NCBI RefSeq assembly: GCF_002211305.1
Contig: NZ_LOKW01000006.1
Span: 62,001 to 126,000 of the forward strand
Direction of reading: 5' to 3'
Length of the DNA stretch: 64,000 nucleotides
From: Rhizobium sp. R634
GTDB lineage: Bacteria; Pseudomonadota; Alphaproteobacteria; Rhizobiales; Rhizobiaceae
The position numbers and the translations under genes are program-made. Below, piece after piece: positions 8,207-17,652 of this stretch; the stretch's first letter is position 1, and each line of letters starts with the position of its first letter. The notes below the pieces were generated by a model that made no database searches, was not told the DNA's origin, and saw only the letters and a list, made by a program, of their open reading frames with translations.

Positions 8207-10864
8207 TCACTCCGCAGCTGCGGCAAGACAGCGGTCGATGATCCTGCCGATTTCGCTGCGGCAGGAGCCGCAATTGGTTCCGGCGCTGGTTTCCTTGCCG
8301 ACCGCCTCGACGCTATGGCATCCACCCCGCACGGCAGCCGCGATCTGATTGACCCCGACGCTGAAGCACGAGCAGACGGTCGCACCCGGATCCGGCCTGC
8401 CGGCCCCGGGGCGGCCTGCGACGAGCGCAAACCGCTTCCTGAGATCGCCATGCGAGGCGGTGAGCTGCGAGATCGCCCAGTTGCGCGCCACGGCGACCGG
8501 TTCACGTGCAAGGAAAAGCGCGGCAAGCAGGGTCTCGCCGTCGAAGAAAGCAAGCCTGAGGTCGCCCGATTGCCGGTCGGCATAACCGAGCGGTTCGATG
8601 TCATCGGGGATGGCGAAAACCGCGCGGCACCAAGCCACCCAGTCGTCGACGGGTTCACTGAAAGCAAGTTCCAGCCTCCAGCCGCCGACAGCCTTCGCCA
8701 CGGCCCAATAGCCTGCGTCAGGCGTGGCGGGTTTTACGGCCGAGACGGCGAAACCGTAGTGGCTGGCGCGGAAGGGGCGAACGGCGACGGCGACGTTCTT
8801 CGACGCCGGCTGACCGGAAAAGGGGTCGGTGATCGGCGCGACAAGCGCGTCGATCCTTGCTTTTGCTGCGAACTGGTCGTTCCAGTGCATCGGCGCGAAG
8901 ATGCCGCCGCGCGCCTGGCGATCGGTCACCAGGGCGCGGACGATGGCCTTGCCATGGGGGCTCTCGATCTCCACCAGACCGGCGCTCGATATGCCGGTCT
9001 CCATCGCATCGCGCGGATGGATTTCTGCGAAAGGCTCGGCGATATGAGCCGACAGCCGCGCGCTCTTTCCCGTCCGCGTCATCGTATGCCACTGGTCGCG
9101 AATGCGTCCTGTGTTCATCGTGAAAGGGAAATCGGCACTGGTGCGATCCGTTGCGGGCGGCGCCACCGCGACGAAGCGCGCCTTGCGGTCGGCATGGTAG
9201 AACCCGCCTTCGGCGAAGAAACGGGTGACGCCGGGTTCTGCTCCTGCCGCCTGCGGCCACTGGAAAGGTGACAGCGCATCATAGGCGCCGCCGGCGATAT
9301 CGGCGCGGGCGCCGATATCGAAATCGCGGCTGCCGTTATTTTCGAAGGCGGAAAGGGCGGCATGTTCCGCGAAGATCTCGACCGGCGCATCGAAGTCGAA
9401 GGCGGCGTCAAAGCCCATGCGGCGGGCGACTTCCGCAAGCTGCCACCAGTCGGCCTTCGCCTCGCCTGGTGTGTCGAGGAAGGGGCGCTGCCTTGAAATG
9501 CGCCGTTCGGAATTGGTGACGGTGCCGTTTTTCTCGCCCCAGCCGAGCGAGGGCAGAAGCACATGCGCGTGCCGGCTCGTATCCGTCTCTTTCAGGATGT
9601 CGGAGACGACGACGAACGGACAGGCGGCGATCGCGCTTTCGACGCTGTCGGCATCCGGCATCGAGACAACAGGATTGGTGGCCATGATCCAGAGCGCCTT
9701 GATGCGGCCGTCTGCCACTGCGCGGAACATGTCGACCGCCTTCAGGCCGGGCTTGGCGGCGATAACAGGCGATTTCCAGAAACGCTGCACGCGGTCCCGG
9801 TCATCGGCATTCTCGATCGCCATGTGGGCGGCAAGCATGTTGGCGAGACCGCCGACCTCGCGCCCGCCCATGGCATTCGGCTGGCCGGTCAGCGAGAACG
9901 GCCCCATGCCCGAGCGGCCGATGCGGCCGGTTGCCAGATGACAGTTGAGGATGGCATTGACCTTGTCGGTGCCGGAGGACGACTGGTTGACGCCCTGGCT
10001 GTAGCAGGTCACGACCTTTTGCGTCGTTTCGAACAGCCGGAAGAACTCTCGGATCTGCATCGCCGGCAGGCCGGTCCGCTCCAGGAGATCGTTGATATCG
10101 AGTGCTGCGGCCGCGGCAAAAGCTTCGGCGAAACCTTCGGTATGGGCGGCGATATAGTTCTGGTCGATCGCAGGGCTTGTCGCGAGATGGGCAAGCAGAC
10201 CCATGAACAGTGCGACGTCGCCGTCCGGGCGGATTGCCAGATGCAGGTCGGCGATATCGCATGTCATCGTCCGGCGCGGATCGATGACGACGATCCGCAT
10301 GCTCGGCCGCGCCGCTTTTGCCGCGGCAAGCCGTTGGTAGATGACGGGATGGCACCAGGCAAGGTTGGAACCGGTCAGCACCACAAGATCGGCGAGTTCG
10401 ATATCCTCATAGGTCCCGGGCACCGTATCGGCGCCGAAAGCGCGGCGATGCCCCGCGACCGACGAGGACATGCAGAGCCTCGAATTGGTGTCGATATTGG
10501 CCGAGCCGATGAAGCCCTTCATCAGCTTGTTGGCGATGTAATAGTCTTCGGTCAGCAACTGGCCGGAAACGTAGAAGGCAACCGCGTCAGGCCCGTGTTC
10601 GGCGATCGTTTCGGAGAAACGCTTCGCAACGAGGTCAAGCGCCTCGTCCCAACCGCTCCGCTCGCCCGCGATCTCGGGATAGAGAAGCCGGCCGTCGAGA
10701 TCGATGGTTTCGGCGAGTGCCGAGCCCTTCGAGCAAAGCCGGCCGAAATTCGACGGATGCTCGGGATCGCCCTTGACGCTAACGGCGCCGGCCTCGTCGA
10801 CCGTAGCGATCACGCCGCAGCCGACGCCGCAATAGGGACAGGTGGTCTTGACCTCGGCCGTCAT
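8207..10864 (-). CDS. nasA: Assimilatory nitrate reductase catalytic subunit
   Basis: An 885-residue cytoplasmic molybdopterin oxidoreductase that reduces nitrate to nitrite. The N-terminal [4Fe-4S] motif is CPYCGVGCGV at about residues 9-18 with a fourth Cys in GRLCSKG near 44. The Mo-bis-MGD domains follow, with the MPT-binding C-terminal domain near 570-690. The last 60 residues form a BFD-like [2Fe-2S] domain (CSCFSVGVNQ then NCGSC), typical of bacterial assimilatory enzymes. It is the last gene of the leftward transporter-nirB-nirD-nasA operon; its ATG lies immediately after the nirD stop. No signal peptide, as expected for an assimilatory enzyme. Confidence 0.93.
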   Translation of the reverse strand: MTAEVKTTCPYCGVGCGVIATVDEAGAVSVKGDPEHPSNFGRLCSKGSALAETIDLDGRLLYPEIAGERSGWDEALDLVAKRFSETIAEHGPDAVAFYVSGQLLTEDYYIANKLMKGFIGSANIDTNSRLCMSSSVAGHRRAFGADTVPGTYEDIELADLVVLTGSNLAWCHPVIYQRLAAAKAARPSMRIVVIDPRRTMTCDIADLHLAIRPDGDVALFMGLLAHLATSPAIDQNYIAAHTEGFAEAFAAAAALDINDLLERTGLPAMQIREFFRLFETTQKVVTCYSQGVNQSSSGTDKVNAILNCHLATGRIGRSGMGPFSLTGQPNAMGGREVGGLANMLAAHMAIENADDRDRVQRFWKSPVIAAKPGLKAVDMFRAVADGRIKALWIMATNPVVSMPDADSVESAIAACPFVVVSDILKETDTSRHAHVLLPSLGWGEKNGTVTNSERRISRQRPFLDTPGEAKADWWQLAEVARRMGFDAAFDFDAPVEIFAEHAALSAFENNGSRDFDIGARADIAGGAYDALSPFQWPQAAGAEPGVTRFFAEGGFYHADRKARFVAVAPPATDRTSADFPFTMNTGRIRDQWHTMTRTGKSARLSAHIAEPFAEIHPRDAMETGISSAGLVEIESPHGKAIVRALVTDRQARGGIFAPMHWNDQFAAKARIDALVAPITDPFSGQPASKNVAVAVRPFRASHYGFAVSAVKPATPDAGYWAVAKAVGGWRLELAFSEPVDDWVAWCRAVFAIPDDIEPLGYADRQSGDLRLAFFDGETLLAALFLAREPVAVARNWAISQLTASHGDLRKRFALVAGRPGAGRPDPGATVCSCFSVGVNQIAAAVRGGCHSVEAVGKETSAGTNCGSCRSEIGRIIDRCLAAAAE

Positions 10865-11194
10865 CTATTCCGCCGCCATCATCAGGCTTTCGAGTGCGAT
10901 GAAGAGAGCGCCGTCCTCATTGCGGACCGGTATGGTCCGCACCGCGCCCTCGTCGGCGCCGAGCGCCATGCCGGTTTCCAGCGAGATCACCCAGTTGTGC
11001 AGCGGGCAGGTGACTGCCTTGGCATGCACGATGCCCTGGGAGAGCGGACCGCCCTTGTGCGGGCAGTGATCCTCAATGGCGAAGACCTCGTTTTCGGCCG
11101 TGCGGAAGACGGCGATCTTGCCCTGCGGCGTCTTCACGCAACGCGCGCCACGCAGCGGGATATCGGAGATGTCACCGATTGCAACCCAATTCAT
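10865..11194 (-). CDS. nirD: Nitrite reductase small subunit NirD
   Basis: A 109-residue Rieske-like subunit of NADH-dependent assimilatory nitrite reductase. The complete [2Fe-2S] Rieske ligand set is present: HCPHKGGPL and CPLHNW (C-x-H...C-x2-H). Some enterobacterial NirD proteins have lost these ligands, so an intact cluster is worth noting. ATG 11194 is favoured over ATG 11200 because AGGAG lies 6 nt before it, whereas the earlier ATG abuts the ribosome site. It lies 10 bp after nirB and touches nasA. Confidence 0.9.
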   Translation of the reverse strand: MNWVAIGDISDIPLRGARCVKTPQGKIAVFRTAENEVFAIEDHCPHKGGPLSQGIVHAKAVTCPLHNWVISLETGMALGADEGAVRTIPVRNEDGALFIALESLMMAAE

Positions 11195-11204
11195 GTCCAT
11201 CTCC

Positions 11205-13655
11205 TTACTCGGCAGCCTGCGGATAGCCGATCGTCGCCATCGGCTTGAATTCATGCTTGTCCTTGCCGGAGACGCGCTCCGACCAGGGATCGACCTGGGC
11301 GAATTTCTGGCTGAAGACGAAGCGCTCGTAATAGGCCTTGCGCTTTTCGGCATCGTCCATGATCTGGCGGCGGATTTCATCCAGGCCGACGCGCTTGGCC
11401 CATTTGTAGATGCGCTCGAGATAGCGGGCCTGCTCGCGGTACATCTGCGTCAGCGCCACGATGTGCTCCAGCGCCTCGTCCTCGGTCTTCACGAGGCCGA
11501 GCACCTCCGTGCCCTTGATGTCGAGACCGGCAGCGCCCGCGAAATGGATCTCGAAACCGGAATCGACGCAGATCACGCCGATATCCTTGCAGGTTGCTTC
11601 CGCGCAATTGCGCGGGCAGCCGGACACGGCCATTTTCAGCTTGGCCGGCGTCCACGAGCCCCACATGAATTTCTCGATGCGGATACCGAGGCCGGTGGAG
11701 TCCTGGGTGCCGAAGCGGCACCAGTCGGAGCCGACGCAGGTTTTGACCGTCCGCAGGCCCTTGGCATAGGCCTGGCCGGAGACGAAGCCGGCCTTGCCGA
11801 GATCGGCCCAGACGGCGGGCAGATCTTCCTTCTCGATGCCGAGCAGGTCGATACGCTGGCCGCCCGTCACCTTGACCATCGGGATTTCGAATTTGTCGAC
11901 GACGTCGGCGATGGCGCGCAGCTCGTTCGAATTGGTGACGCCGCCCCACATGCGCGGCACCACCGAATAGGTACCGTCCTTCTGGATGTTGGCGTGCACG
12001 CGCTCGTTGATGAAACGCGACTGGTAGTCGTCGGCATATTCGTCCGGCCAATCGCAGACGAGGTAATAATTGAGCGCCGGCCGACACTTGGCGCAGCCGC
12101 AGGAAGTCTTCCATTCCAATTCCTGCATGACGGCAGGAATGCTCTTCAGACCTTTCGCCTTGATCAGCCGGCGGACGTCGTCATGGCCGAGTTCGGTGCA
12201 GGTGCACATCGGCTGGACGGCGGCCGGATTGTAGCCGTCGCCGAGCGTCAGCGCCATCAGCTGTTCGACGAGGCCGGTGCAGGAACCGCACGAGGCGGAT
12301 GCCTTGGTATGGGCGCGCACGTCGTCGAGCGATGTCAATCCCTTGCTGGTGATGGTCGAAGTGATCTTGCCCTTGCAGACGCCGTTGCAGCCACAGATCT
12401 CCGCGTCATCCGGCAAGGCTGCAACGGCCGCCATAGGGTCCAGCGGCGACCCTCCCTGATAGGCCTGTCCGAAAATGAGCGTCTCGCGCATCTCCGAAAT
12501 ATCGGTCGCTTTCTTCTTCAGGTCGTTGAACCAGGCGCCGTCGGCGGTCTCGCCGTAAAGCACGGTGCCGATGATCTTGTTGTCCTTCAGCACCAGGCGC
12601 TTGTAGACGCCGGCTGAAGCATCGCGCAGCACGATCTCCTCGCGGTCGTCGCCGTCGGCGAAATCGCCGAGCGAATAGAGTTCGATGCCGGTGACCTTGA
12701 GCTTGGTCGGCGTGTCCGCATGCACGAAGGCAGGCGAACGGTCGCCGGAGAGATGCGCGGCGGCAATGCGGGCCATTTCATAAAGCGGCGCGACGAGGCC
12801 GTAGACCATGCCGCCCACCTCGGCGCATTCGCCGAGCGCAAAGATATCGCCGTCCGAGGTCTGCATGCCGGCATCGACGACGATGCCGCGATTGACCGCG
12901 AGGCCGGCCTCTTTCGCGAGGCCGACGCTGGGACGAATGCCGACCGCCATGACGACGAGCGTTGCCGGAATGATGCGGCCGTCGTCGAGTTCGATGCCCT
13001 CGACCCTGCCGTTGCCGATGATCGCCTTGGTATTGGCCTTGCAGATGACCTTGATGCCGCGTTCCTCGACGGCCTTCTGCAGGAGATAGCCGGCCGCGGG
13101 ATCGAGCTGGCGTTCCATCAGCGTCGGCATGACGTGCAGAACGGTGACGTCCATGCCGCGCTGGGCGAGACCGGCCGCGGCTTCGAGGCCGAGCAGGCCG
13201 CCGCCGATGACGACCGCCTTTTCGCGCGACTGGGCGGCAAGCAGCATAGCCTGCACGTCGTCGAGATCGCGATAGGTGATGACGCCGGGCAGATCCTTGC
13301 CGGGAACCGGGATGATGAAGGGCACGGAGCCGGTGGCGATCACCAGCTTGTCGTAGCTCTCGGTGACGCCGTGGTCGGAGGTGACGGTCTTGGCGGCGCG
13401 ATCGATGTTGACGATCTTGTGGCCCTTGTAGAGCATGATGCCGTGCTTGATGTACCAGCCGTCACCGTGAATGATGATCTGCTCGTAGTCCTTCTCTCCC
13501 GAGAGAACCGGCGACAGCATGATGCGGTCGTAATTGACGCGTGGCTCGGCATTGAAGATCGTGACTTCGTAGCGTCCGGGCGACTGCTCCAAGAGGTGCT
13601 CCAGCATGCGCCCAGGCGCCATGCCATTGCCGATGATGACGAGTTTTTCGGTCAT
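11205..13655 (-). CDS. nirB: Nitrite reductase (NADH) large subunit NirB
   Basis: An 816-residue flavo-siroheme enzyme that reduces nitrite to ammonium in the cytoplasm. The order is an N-terminal FAD/NADH oxidoreductase (LVIIGNGMAPGRM at 5-17; VVIGGGLLGLEAA near 150), two BFD-like [2Fe-2S] domains (CGCNGVC...CGSC near 420-465; CTCTELG...CGCAKC near 485-530), then the sulfite/nitrite-reductase ferredoxin-like domains and the siroheme-4Fe4S ligands CVGSDWC and CPRNC near 640-690. The length is typical. It follows the transporter by 19 bp and precedes nirD by 10 bp. Confidence 0.94.
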   Translation of the reverse strand: MTEKLVIIGNGMAPGRMLEHLLEQSPGRYEVTIFNAEPRVNYDRIMLSPVLSGEKDYEQIIIHGDGWYIKHGIMLYKGHKIVNIDRAAKTVTSDHGVTESYDKLVIATGSVPFIIPVPGKDLPGVITYRDLDDVQAMLLAAQSREKAVVIGGGLLGLEAAAGLAQRGMDVTVLHVMPTLMERQLDPAAGYLLQKAVEERGIKVICKANTKAIIGNGRVEGIELDDGRIIPATLVVMAVGIRPSVGLAKEAGLAVNRGIVVDAGMQTSDGDIFALGECAEVGGMVYGLVAPLYEMARIAAAHLSGDRSPAFVHADTPTKLKVTGIELYSLGDFADGDDREEIVLRDASAGVYKRLVLKDNKIIGTVLYGETADGAWFNDLKKKATDISEMRETLIFGQAYQGGSPLDPMAAVAALPDDAEICGCNGVCKGKITSTITSKGLTSLDDVRAHTKASASCGSCTGLVEQLMALTLGDGYNPAAVQPMCTCTELGHDDVRRLIKAKGLKSIPAVMQELEWKTSCGCAKCRPALNYYLVCDWPDEYADDYQSRFINERVHANIQKDGTYSVVPRMWGGVTNSNELRAIADVVDKFEIPMVKVTGGQRIDLLGIEKEDLPAVWADLGKAGFVSGQAYAKGLRTVKTCVGSDWCRFGTQDSTGLGIRIEKFMWGSWTPAKLKMAVSGCPRNCAEATCKDIGVICVDSGFEIHFAGAAGLDIKGTEVLGLVKTEDEALEHIVALTQMYREQARYLERIYKWAKRVGLDEIRRQIMDDAEKRKAYYERFVFSQKFAQVDPWSERVSGKDKHEFKPMATIGYPQAAE

Positions 13656-13674
13656 ACTTCCAGGTCCTTAGAAA

Positions 13675-14916
13675 TTAGGTTGCAGCCACGGGCGCCGAGT
13701 GAGCCCGACGCGACAGTTGCTTGACGGACAGGTGCATCCAGACGAGCGAGATTGCGACGATCGCAAAGAGCAGCAGGAAGCAACTGGACCAGAGGCCGGT
13801 CATGTCCTTGAGCAGGCCGAAGGCGATCGGAAGGATGAAGCCGCCGAGACCGCCCATCATCCCGACGATGCCGCCGACAGCGCCGACGCTTTCGGGATAG
13901 TAGGCCGGGATGTGCTTGTAGACGGCGGCCTTGCCGAGGCTCATGAAGAAGCCGAGCACGAAGATGACGGCGATGAAGAGCACAGGCGTGATTGTCGTGG
14001 CCGGCAACGACAGGATGAGGGTGGCCACTGCCGAGACGGCAAACATCGCATACATCACGCTGCGCGCACCCTTCTTGTCCGACAGCACGCCGCCGAAGGC
14101 GCGGAAGATGCTGCCGGGGATCGAGTAGGCGGCAGCGATCATGCCGGCGGTTTCCAAGTTGAAGCCGTAGACGCCGACGAGATAGCGCGGCAGCCACAAG
14201 GACAGGGCGACGAAGCCGCCGAAGGCGAAGAAATAGTAGAGCGAGAAGCGCCAGACCTGGACGTTCTGCAGTGGTGCGAATTCCTGGGCGAAGCTCTTGG
14301 AGGCGACGCCGCGTTCGCGGCGAAGACGGAAAGCCGGATCATCCGTGGTGGTGAACCAGAAGACGATTGCCATCAGCACCAGACCGGCGGCCCAGATCTG
14401 TGCAACCGCCTGCCATCCCCATGCGATCAGCACGAAGGGCGCCGCGAATTTGGTCACGGCCGCACCGACATTGCCGGCGCCGAAAATGCCGAGCGCCGTT
14501 CCCTGCTTTTCCGCCGAGAAGAAAGGCGAGACATAGGCGACGCCGACTGCAAAGGAGCCGCCGGCAAGGCCGACACCGAGGCCGGCGATCAGCATCTGTG
14601 GATAGGTTTGGGCGTAGGAAAGCAGGAAGGTCGCCACCGCGGCGGCGAGCATCGTCAGCGTGTAGATGAGACGGCCGCCGTAACGCTCTGTCCAGATGCC
14701 AAGGACGATGCGAACCAGCGAACCGGTGAGAACCGGCGTGCCGACCAGCAATCCGAATTCGGCTTCGTTCAAGCCGAGGTCTTGCTTGATGCGGATGCCG
14801 ATGATCGCGAAGATCGTCCAGACGGCAAAACAGAGGGTAAAAGCCAAGGTGGAGATCCACAGTGCTTTGGCTGGTTCGCCGGCGGACATGGGCTGCGCTT
14901 TCTCGATGACAGACAT
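13675..14916 (-). CDS. narK: NarK/NasA-type nitrate/nitrite MFS transporter
   Basis: About 413 residues with 12 predicted membrane helices, of the nitrate/nitrite porter group of the major facilitator superfamily. The first half carries the conserved GIFGAGNVGAAVTKF segment (nitrate signature) near residue 140, and an equivalent glycine-rich segment (GGIVGMMGGLGGF) occurs in the second half. It imports nitrate for the nirBD-nasA enzymes encoded downstream. ATG 14916 is chosen because GGAG lies just before it; ATG 14937 has no ribosome site. It is the first gene after the NasT-type leader, so its expression should depend on readthrough of the terminator 46 nt upstream. Confidence 0.9.
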   Translation of the reverse strand: MSVIEKAQPMSAGEPAKALWISTLAFTLCFAVWTIFAIIGIRIKQDLGLNEAEFGLLVGTPVLTGSLVRIVLGIWTERYGGRLIYTLTMLAAAVATFLLSYAQTYPQMLIAGLGVGLAGGSFAVGVAYVSPFFSAEKQGTALGIFGAGNVGAAVTKFAAPFVLIAWGWQAVAQIWAAGLVLMAIVFWFTTTDDPAFRLRRERGVASKSFAQEFAPLQNVQVWRFSLYYFFAFGGFVALSLWLPRYLVGVYGFNLETAGMIAAAYSIPGSIFRAFGGVLSDKKGARSVMYAMFAVSAVATLILSLPATTITPVLFIAVIFVLGFFMSLGKAAVYKHIPAYYPESVGAVGGIVGMMGGLGGFILPIAFGLLKDMTGLWSSCFLLLFAIVAISLVWMHLSVKQLSRRAHSAPVAAT

Positions 14917-14961
14917 GACTTCTCCGTGGCCCGACAAGGTCGTGCCGATCCATCGCTATGG

Positions 14962-15178
14962 GTTAAAACAAAAAAGCCGCTGGTCAGGACGCGCTGTACG
15001 AGGTGCGCGAAATATCCTGATCAGCGGCTTTGCTGGTGGCGCCCGCCGTTGGACGCCGAATCATGGCCTTCCGGCCTATCTGCGAACCGGCTCTTCACTT
15101 CGAAGAACCAAACTCTGTAACTCTCTTTGGGGGCCTATCGCGGGCCCTTCCTGCATCGATCGCCGTTGACCGGGGCAT
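14962..15178 (-). ncRNA. Nitrate-responsive antitermination leader (NasT/ANTAR target) with terminator
   Basis: Leader of the transporter-nirBD-nasA mRNA, beginning about 12 nt after the sigma54 promoter. It contains two small hairpins with related loops, CGCGATA (15147-15131) and CGCAGATA (15090-15071), each followed by GGCC. A long hairpin follows: a 17-bp arm at 15031-15015 pairs with 14989-14973 with one mismatch, then TTTTTTGTTTT. This is an intrinsic terminator 46 nt before the start codon. Paired hairpins before a terminator are the known architecture of ANTAR-protein targets. The ANTAR regulator NasT and its partner NasS are encoded immediately upstream, so nitrate-induced antitermination is the likely control. 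Confidence 0.75.
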
Positions 15179-15188
15179 TTATAACGAA

Positions 15189-15203
15189 GCAAACCTCATG
15201 CCA
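15189..15203 (-). promoter_or_regulatory. Sigma54 (-24/-12) promoter of the nitrate assimilation operon
   Basis: The minus strand reads TGGCATGAGGTTTGC, matching TGGCAC-N5-TTGC with correct spacing (GG at -24, GC at -12). About 75 nt upstream, TGCA-N8-TGCA (15278-15293) is a weak half-match to an NtrC enhancer site. Nitrogen-limitation control through NtrC is inferred. Confidence 0.7.
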
Positions 15204-15348
15204 GTTTGCGGTACATGTGGCATCCAATTGAATCCAAAAGGGTTTTTCGGAAATCAGGATTTGCATGTTTTTGAGGCTGCATGTAGTCGTGCAAATCTTT
15301 TGTGCGTTGCGATGGGGCTTGCTGGCGTTTTGTGCAGGCAGGCACGGC

Positions 15349-16626
15349 TCAGATCTCGTCGCTGCCGGACGCGAAGGGCAGGGCGCTTCTGACGGCAAAA
15401 CCTGCGACATAATCCGGCAGCCGTGTCGGATCGAAGACGTGGCCGTCCATGAAGCGGTCGCCTTTATCGCTGCCCTCGATGCGGATGTCGGCGTCCTCAG
15501 GCGCATGGTTGTCGCCGAGGGCTGCGCGGTAGAGATCCGGACGATAGGCCGACGCGGCGGCCCGCGCCGTGCTGAGGCTGGCCTCGGCTTGGCCCCAGCG
15601 GATCATCTGGCTGTAGATCCATAGTGCTTGGCTTGGCCGGGGATAGTTGGCGAAACCGGAATGGAATTGGAAATAATCGGCGATGACGCGCCGGTTGCCG
15701 CTGGCGTCGAGGCTGAATTCGCCGGCGAGCACGCGGCGGATGATGTCGACGGGAGCGGCGATATAGCGGGGATCGGCGAGAGCGGCCGCCAGCGCGTCAT
15801 GATTCTCCCGCCGATCGCACCAGCGGGCTGCCGCATCGAGCGCGACGATCAGCCGGGAAACGGTTTCCGGACGGCTTTCCGCCCAGTCCGGCCGCATGCC
15901 GATGACTTTTTCCGGGGCTGACGGCCAGATGTCCTGCTTGGCGGCGACGATGCGGCCGATGCCGCGCTCCGAGGCGATCATGTTCCACGGCGCGCCGACG
16001 CAGAAGCCCTCGATCGCGCCGGCCGCCAGCGCGTCCGAGGTCAGCGGCGGCGGCACGACGACGAGCTTGACGTCCTTGTCGGGATCGATGCCGCCGGCGG
16101 CCAGCCAGTAGCGGAATTCGTAATTATGCGAGGAGAAGGGATAGGTGACGCCGAAGGTCGGCGGCGGCTCACCACGCGCCTTCATCTCTGCCAGCACCTT
16201 GGCAAGCGCATGGGCACTGTCGAGCGCGCTTGCCGTTTCCGGCAATCCGGCGCCGTCTCGCATCCTCTCGAAGAGCCGCATCGACAGCGTGATCGCATTG
16301 CCGCCGCGCCCGAGGGAAAAGGGCGTGATCGTCGGCGACGGGTTGGAGCCGAGGCCGAGCATGGAGGCGACGGGCATCGGCGAGAGCATATGGGCGATAT
16401 CGAACTGGCGAAACGCCAGCCGATCGCGGACGTTCGCCCAGGAAACGTCCTTGACCAGGTCGAGCGTCAGGCCTTCCTTCCGCGCGAAGCCGAATTCCGC
16501 CGCCGCGATCAGCACCGATGCGTCGACGAGCGGAATGAAACCCGCCCGCAGCACCTTTGCTCCCTCGTTGTTGACATGCGCGGGCGAGGGCAGCCCGCCG
16601 CTGGAACTGGCGGTCTTCGTCATCAT
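15349..16626 (-). CDS. nasS: NasS-type nitrate-sensing NrtA-like protein
   Basis: A protein of about 425 residues related to the nitrate-binding component of NrtA/CmpA ABC transporters, but with no signal peptide, as in cytoplasmic NasS sensors. The ligand-domain start (LRAGFIPLVDASVLIAAAEFG) and the core (FDIAHMLSPMPVASMLGLG) are clear. In NasS-NasT systems the apo protein binds and inhibits NasT, and nitrate or nitrite releases it. The gene follows nasT by about 35-40 bp and lies just upstream of the leader that NasT should act on. GTG 16632 is an alternative start; ATG 16626 has GGAG 5 nt upstream. Confidence 0.88.
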   Translation of the reverse strand: MMTKTASSSGGLPSPAHVNNEGAKVLRAGFIPLVDASVLIAAAEFGFARKEGLTLDLVKDVSWANVRDRLAFRQFDIAHMLSPMPVASMLGLGSNPSPTITPFSLGRGGNAITLSMRLFERMRDGAGLPETASALDSAHALAKVLAEMKARGEPPPTFGVTYPFSSHNYEFRYWLAAGGIDPDKDVKLVVVPPPLTSDALAAGAIEGFCVGAPWNMIASERGIGRIVAAKQDIWPSAPEKVIGMRPDWAESRPETVSRLIVALDAAARWCDRRENHDALAAALADPRYIAAPVDIIRRVLAGEFSLDASGNRRVIADYFQFHSGFANYPRPSQALWIYSQMIRWGQAEASLSTARAAASAYRPDLYRAALGDNHAPEDADIRIEGSDKGDRFMDGHVFDPTRLPDYVAGFAVRSALPFASGSDEI

Positions 16627-16666
16627 ATCCACTCCGGTTTCCTCCGGAAATTTATGAGGCCGGCCA

Positions 16667-17254
16667 TCACATCAAAAGTCCCGCGGCGGTGACAACGCTC
16701 TGGGCGATTTCCGACATCTTCTTCTTTTCGTTCATTGCAGTCTGGCGCAACAGAGCGAAAGCCTCTTCCTCGGACAGGCCGCGCATCTTCATCAATATGC
16801 CCTTGGCGCGCTCGATCAGCTTGCGTTCTTCCAGCGCCGAGCGGGCGTCGGCCAACTCCCGCTGCAGCCGGCTGAAGGCGTTGAAGCGGCTGACGGCCAT
16901 GTCGAGGATCGGTTTGACGCGTTCCTTCTTCAGCCCGTCGACGATATAGGCCGAGACGCCTGCATCGACAGCCGCTTCGATCGAGGCCGTATCGGAGCGG
17001 TCGACGAACATGGCGATCGGGCGGGAGACGGTGCGTGTTAGCTGGAACAGGTGCTCCATCATGTCTCGGTTGGGATTTTCGATGTCGATGATGATCACAT
17101 CGGGCGTGAGCGTCTCGATGATGCGCGCGATGCCGTTGACCTCGTGCACCACGGTGACGCGCGCGTGCCCTGCCTCGCGCAGCCCTTCCTCGATGATGGA
17201 GGCGCGGATGGCATTTTCGTCGATCACAAGAATTGTTAGATCGCGGTGCGTCAT
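16667..17254 (-). CDS. nasT: NasT-type ANTAR-domain antiterminator
   Basis: A 195-residue protein with an N-terminal receiver-like domain (LTILVIDENAIRASIIEEG; acidic IIIDIENP strand near residue 57) and a C-terminal ANTAR RNA-binding helix bundle at about 125-190 (ERKLIERAKGILMKMRGLSEEEAF and the AMNEKKKMSEIA segment). ANTAR proteins bind paired hairpins in leader RNA and prevent terminator formation. Here the target should be the leader at 14962-15178. It is first in the nasT-nasS unit. Confidence 0.9.
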   Translation of the reverse strand: MTHRDLTILVIDENAIRASIIEEGLREAGHARVTVVHEVNGIARIIETLTPDVIIIDIENPNRDMMEHLFQLTRTVSRPIAMFVDRSDTASIEAAVDAGVSAYIVDGLKKERVKPILDMAVSRFNAFSRLQRELADARSALEERKLIERAKGILMKMRGLSEEEAFALLRQTAMNEKKKMSEIAQSVVTAAGLLM

Positions 17255-17652
17255 GCCCTATTTATGACGCGCTGCAGCAATTTTGGCAAGCTATACGCCC
17301 GAAAAGTGTGCAAAAATAAATTCGCACAAAATTTAATCATACTGCCTTGCTTTCGAGCGCCTTGCCTCTTGGCTACTCTAGCTCGTTTTGGCAAGCCGAT
17401 CAAAAACCGCGGTCTTCTGATCGCGCCGGACGGCCGGGAAAAATAATGCCGAAGCAGCCGGTAAATCGAAAGAGCATGCCTTCGGTTCTCGTGCTATATA
17501 TTCTAAAGAAATGCAGCGAAAACCTTGGGATGGGAGAGTTTTCTGCTCGCAGCCGATACTATCGCAATCGCAATTCTAAGACTTCTGCGGCAGGCCGTTC
17601 CATGACCGCCATTTGAGATAATGAAACCCAACAAAGGCTTGGAGGGCCGACC
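17255..17652. other. Divergent intergenic region between nasT and the peroxiredoxin gene
   Basis: 398 bp, visibly more AT-rich than its flanks, with no supported gene. It should hold the divergent promoters. An imperfect inverted repeat TGTGC-N12-GCACA lies around 17307-17330 and could be an operator for nasT; no sigma-factor consensus was recognised with confidence. Confidence 0.5.

Noticed and set aside
9563..12617. Two long rightward open frames (561 and 513 codons) opposite nasA and nirB
   Set aside because: They are frame shadows of the nitrate genes, with Arg/Asp/His-rich composition and no recognisable domain or ribosome site.
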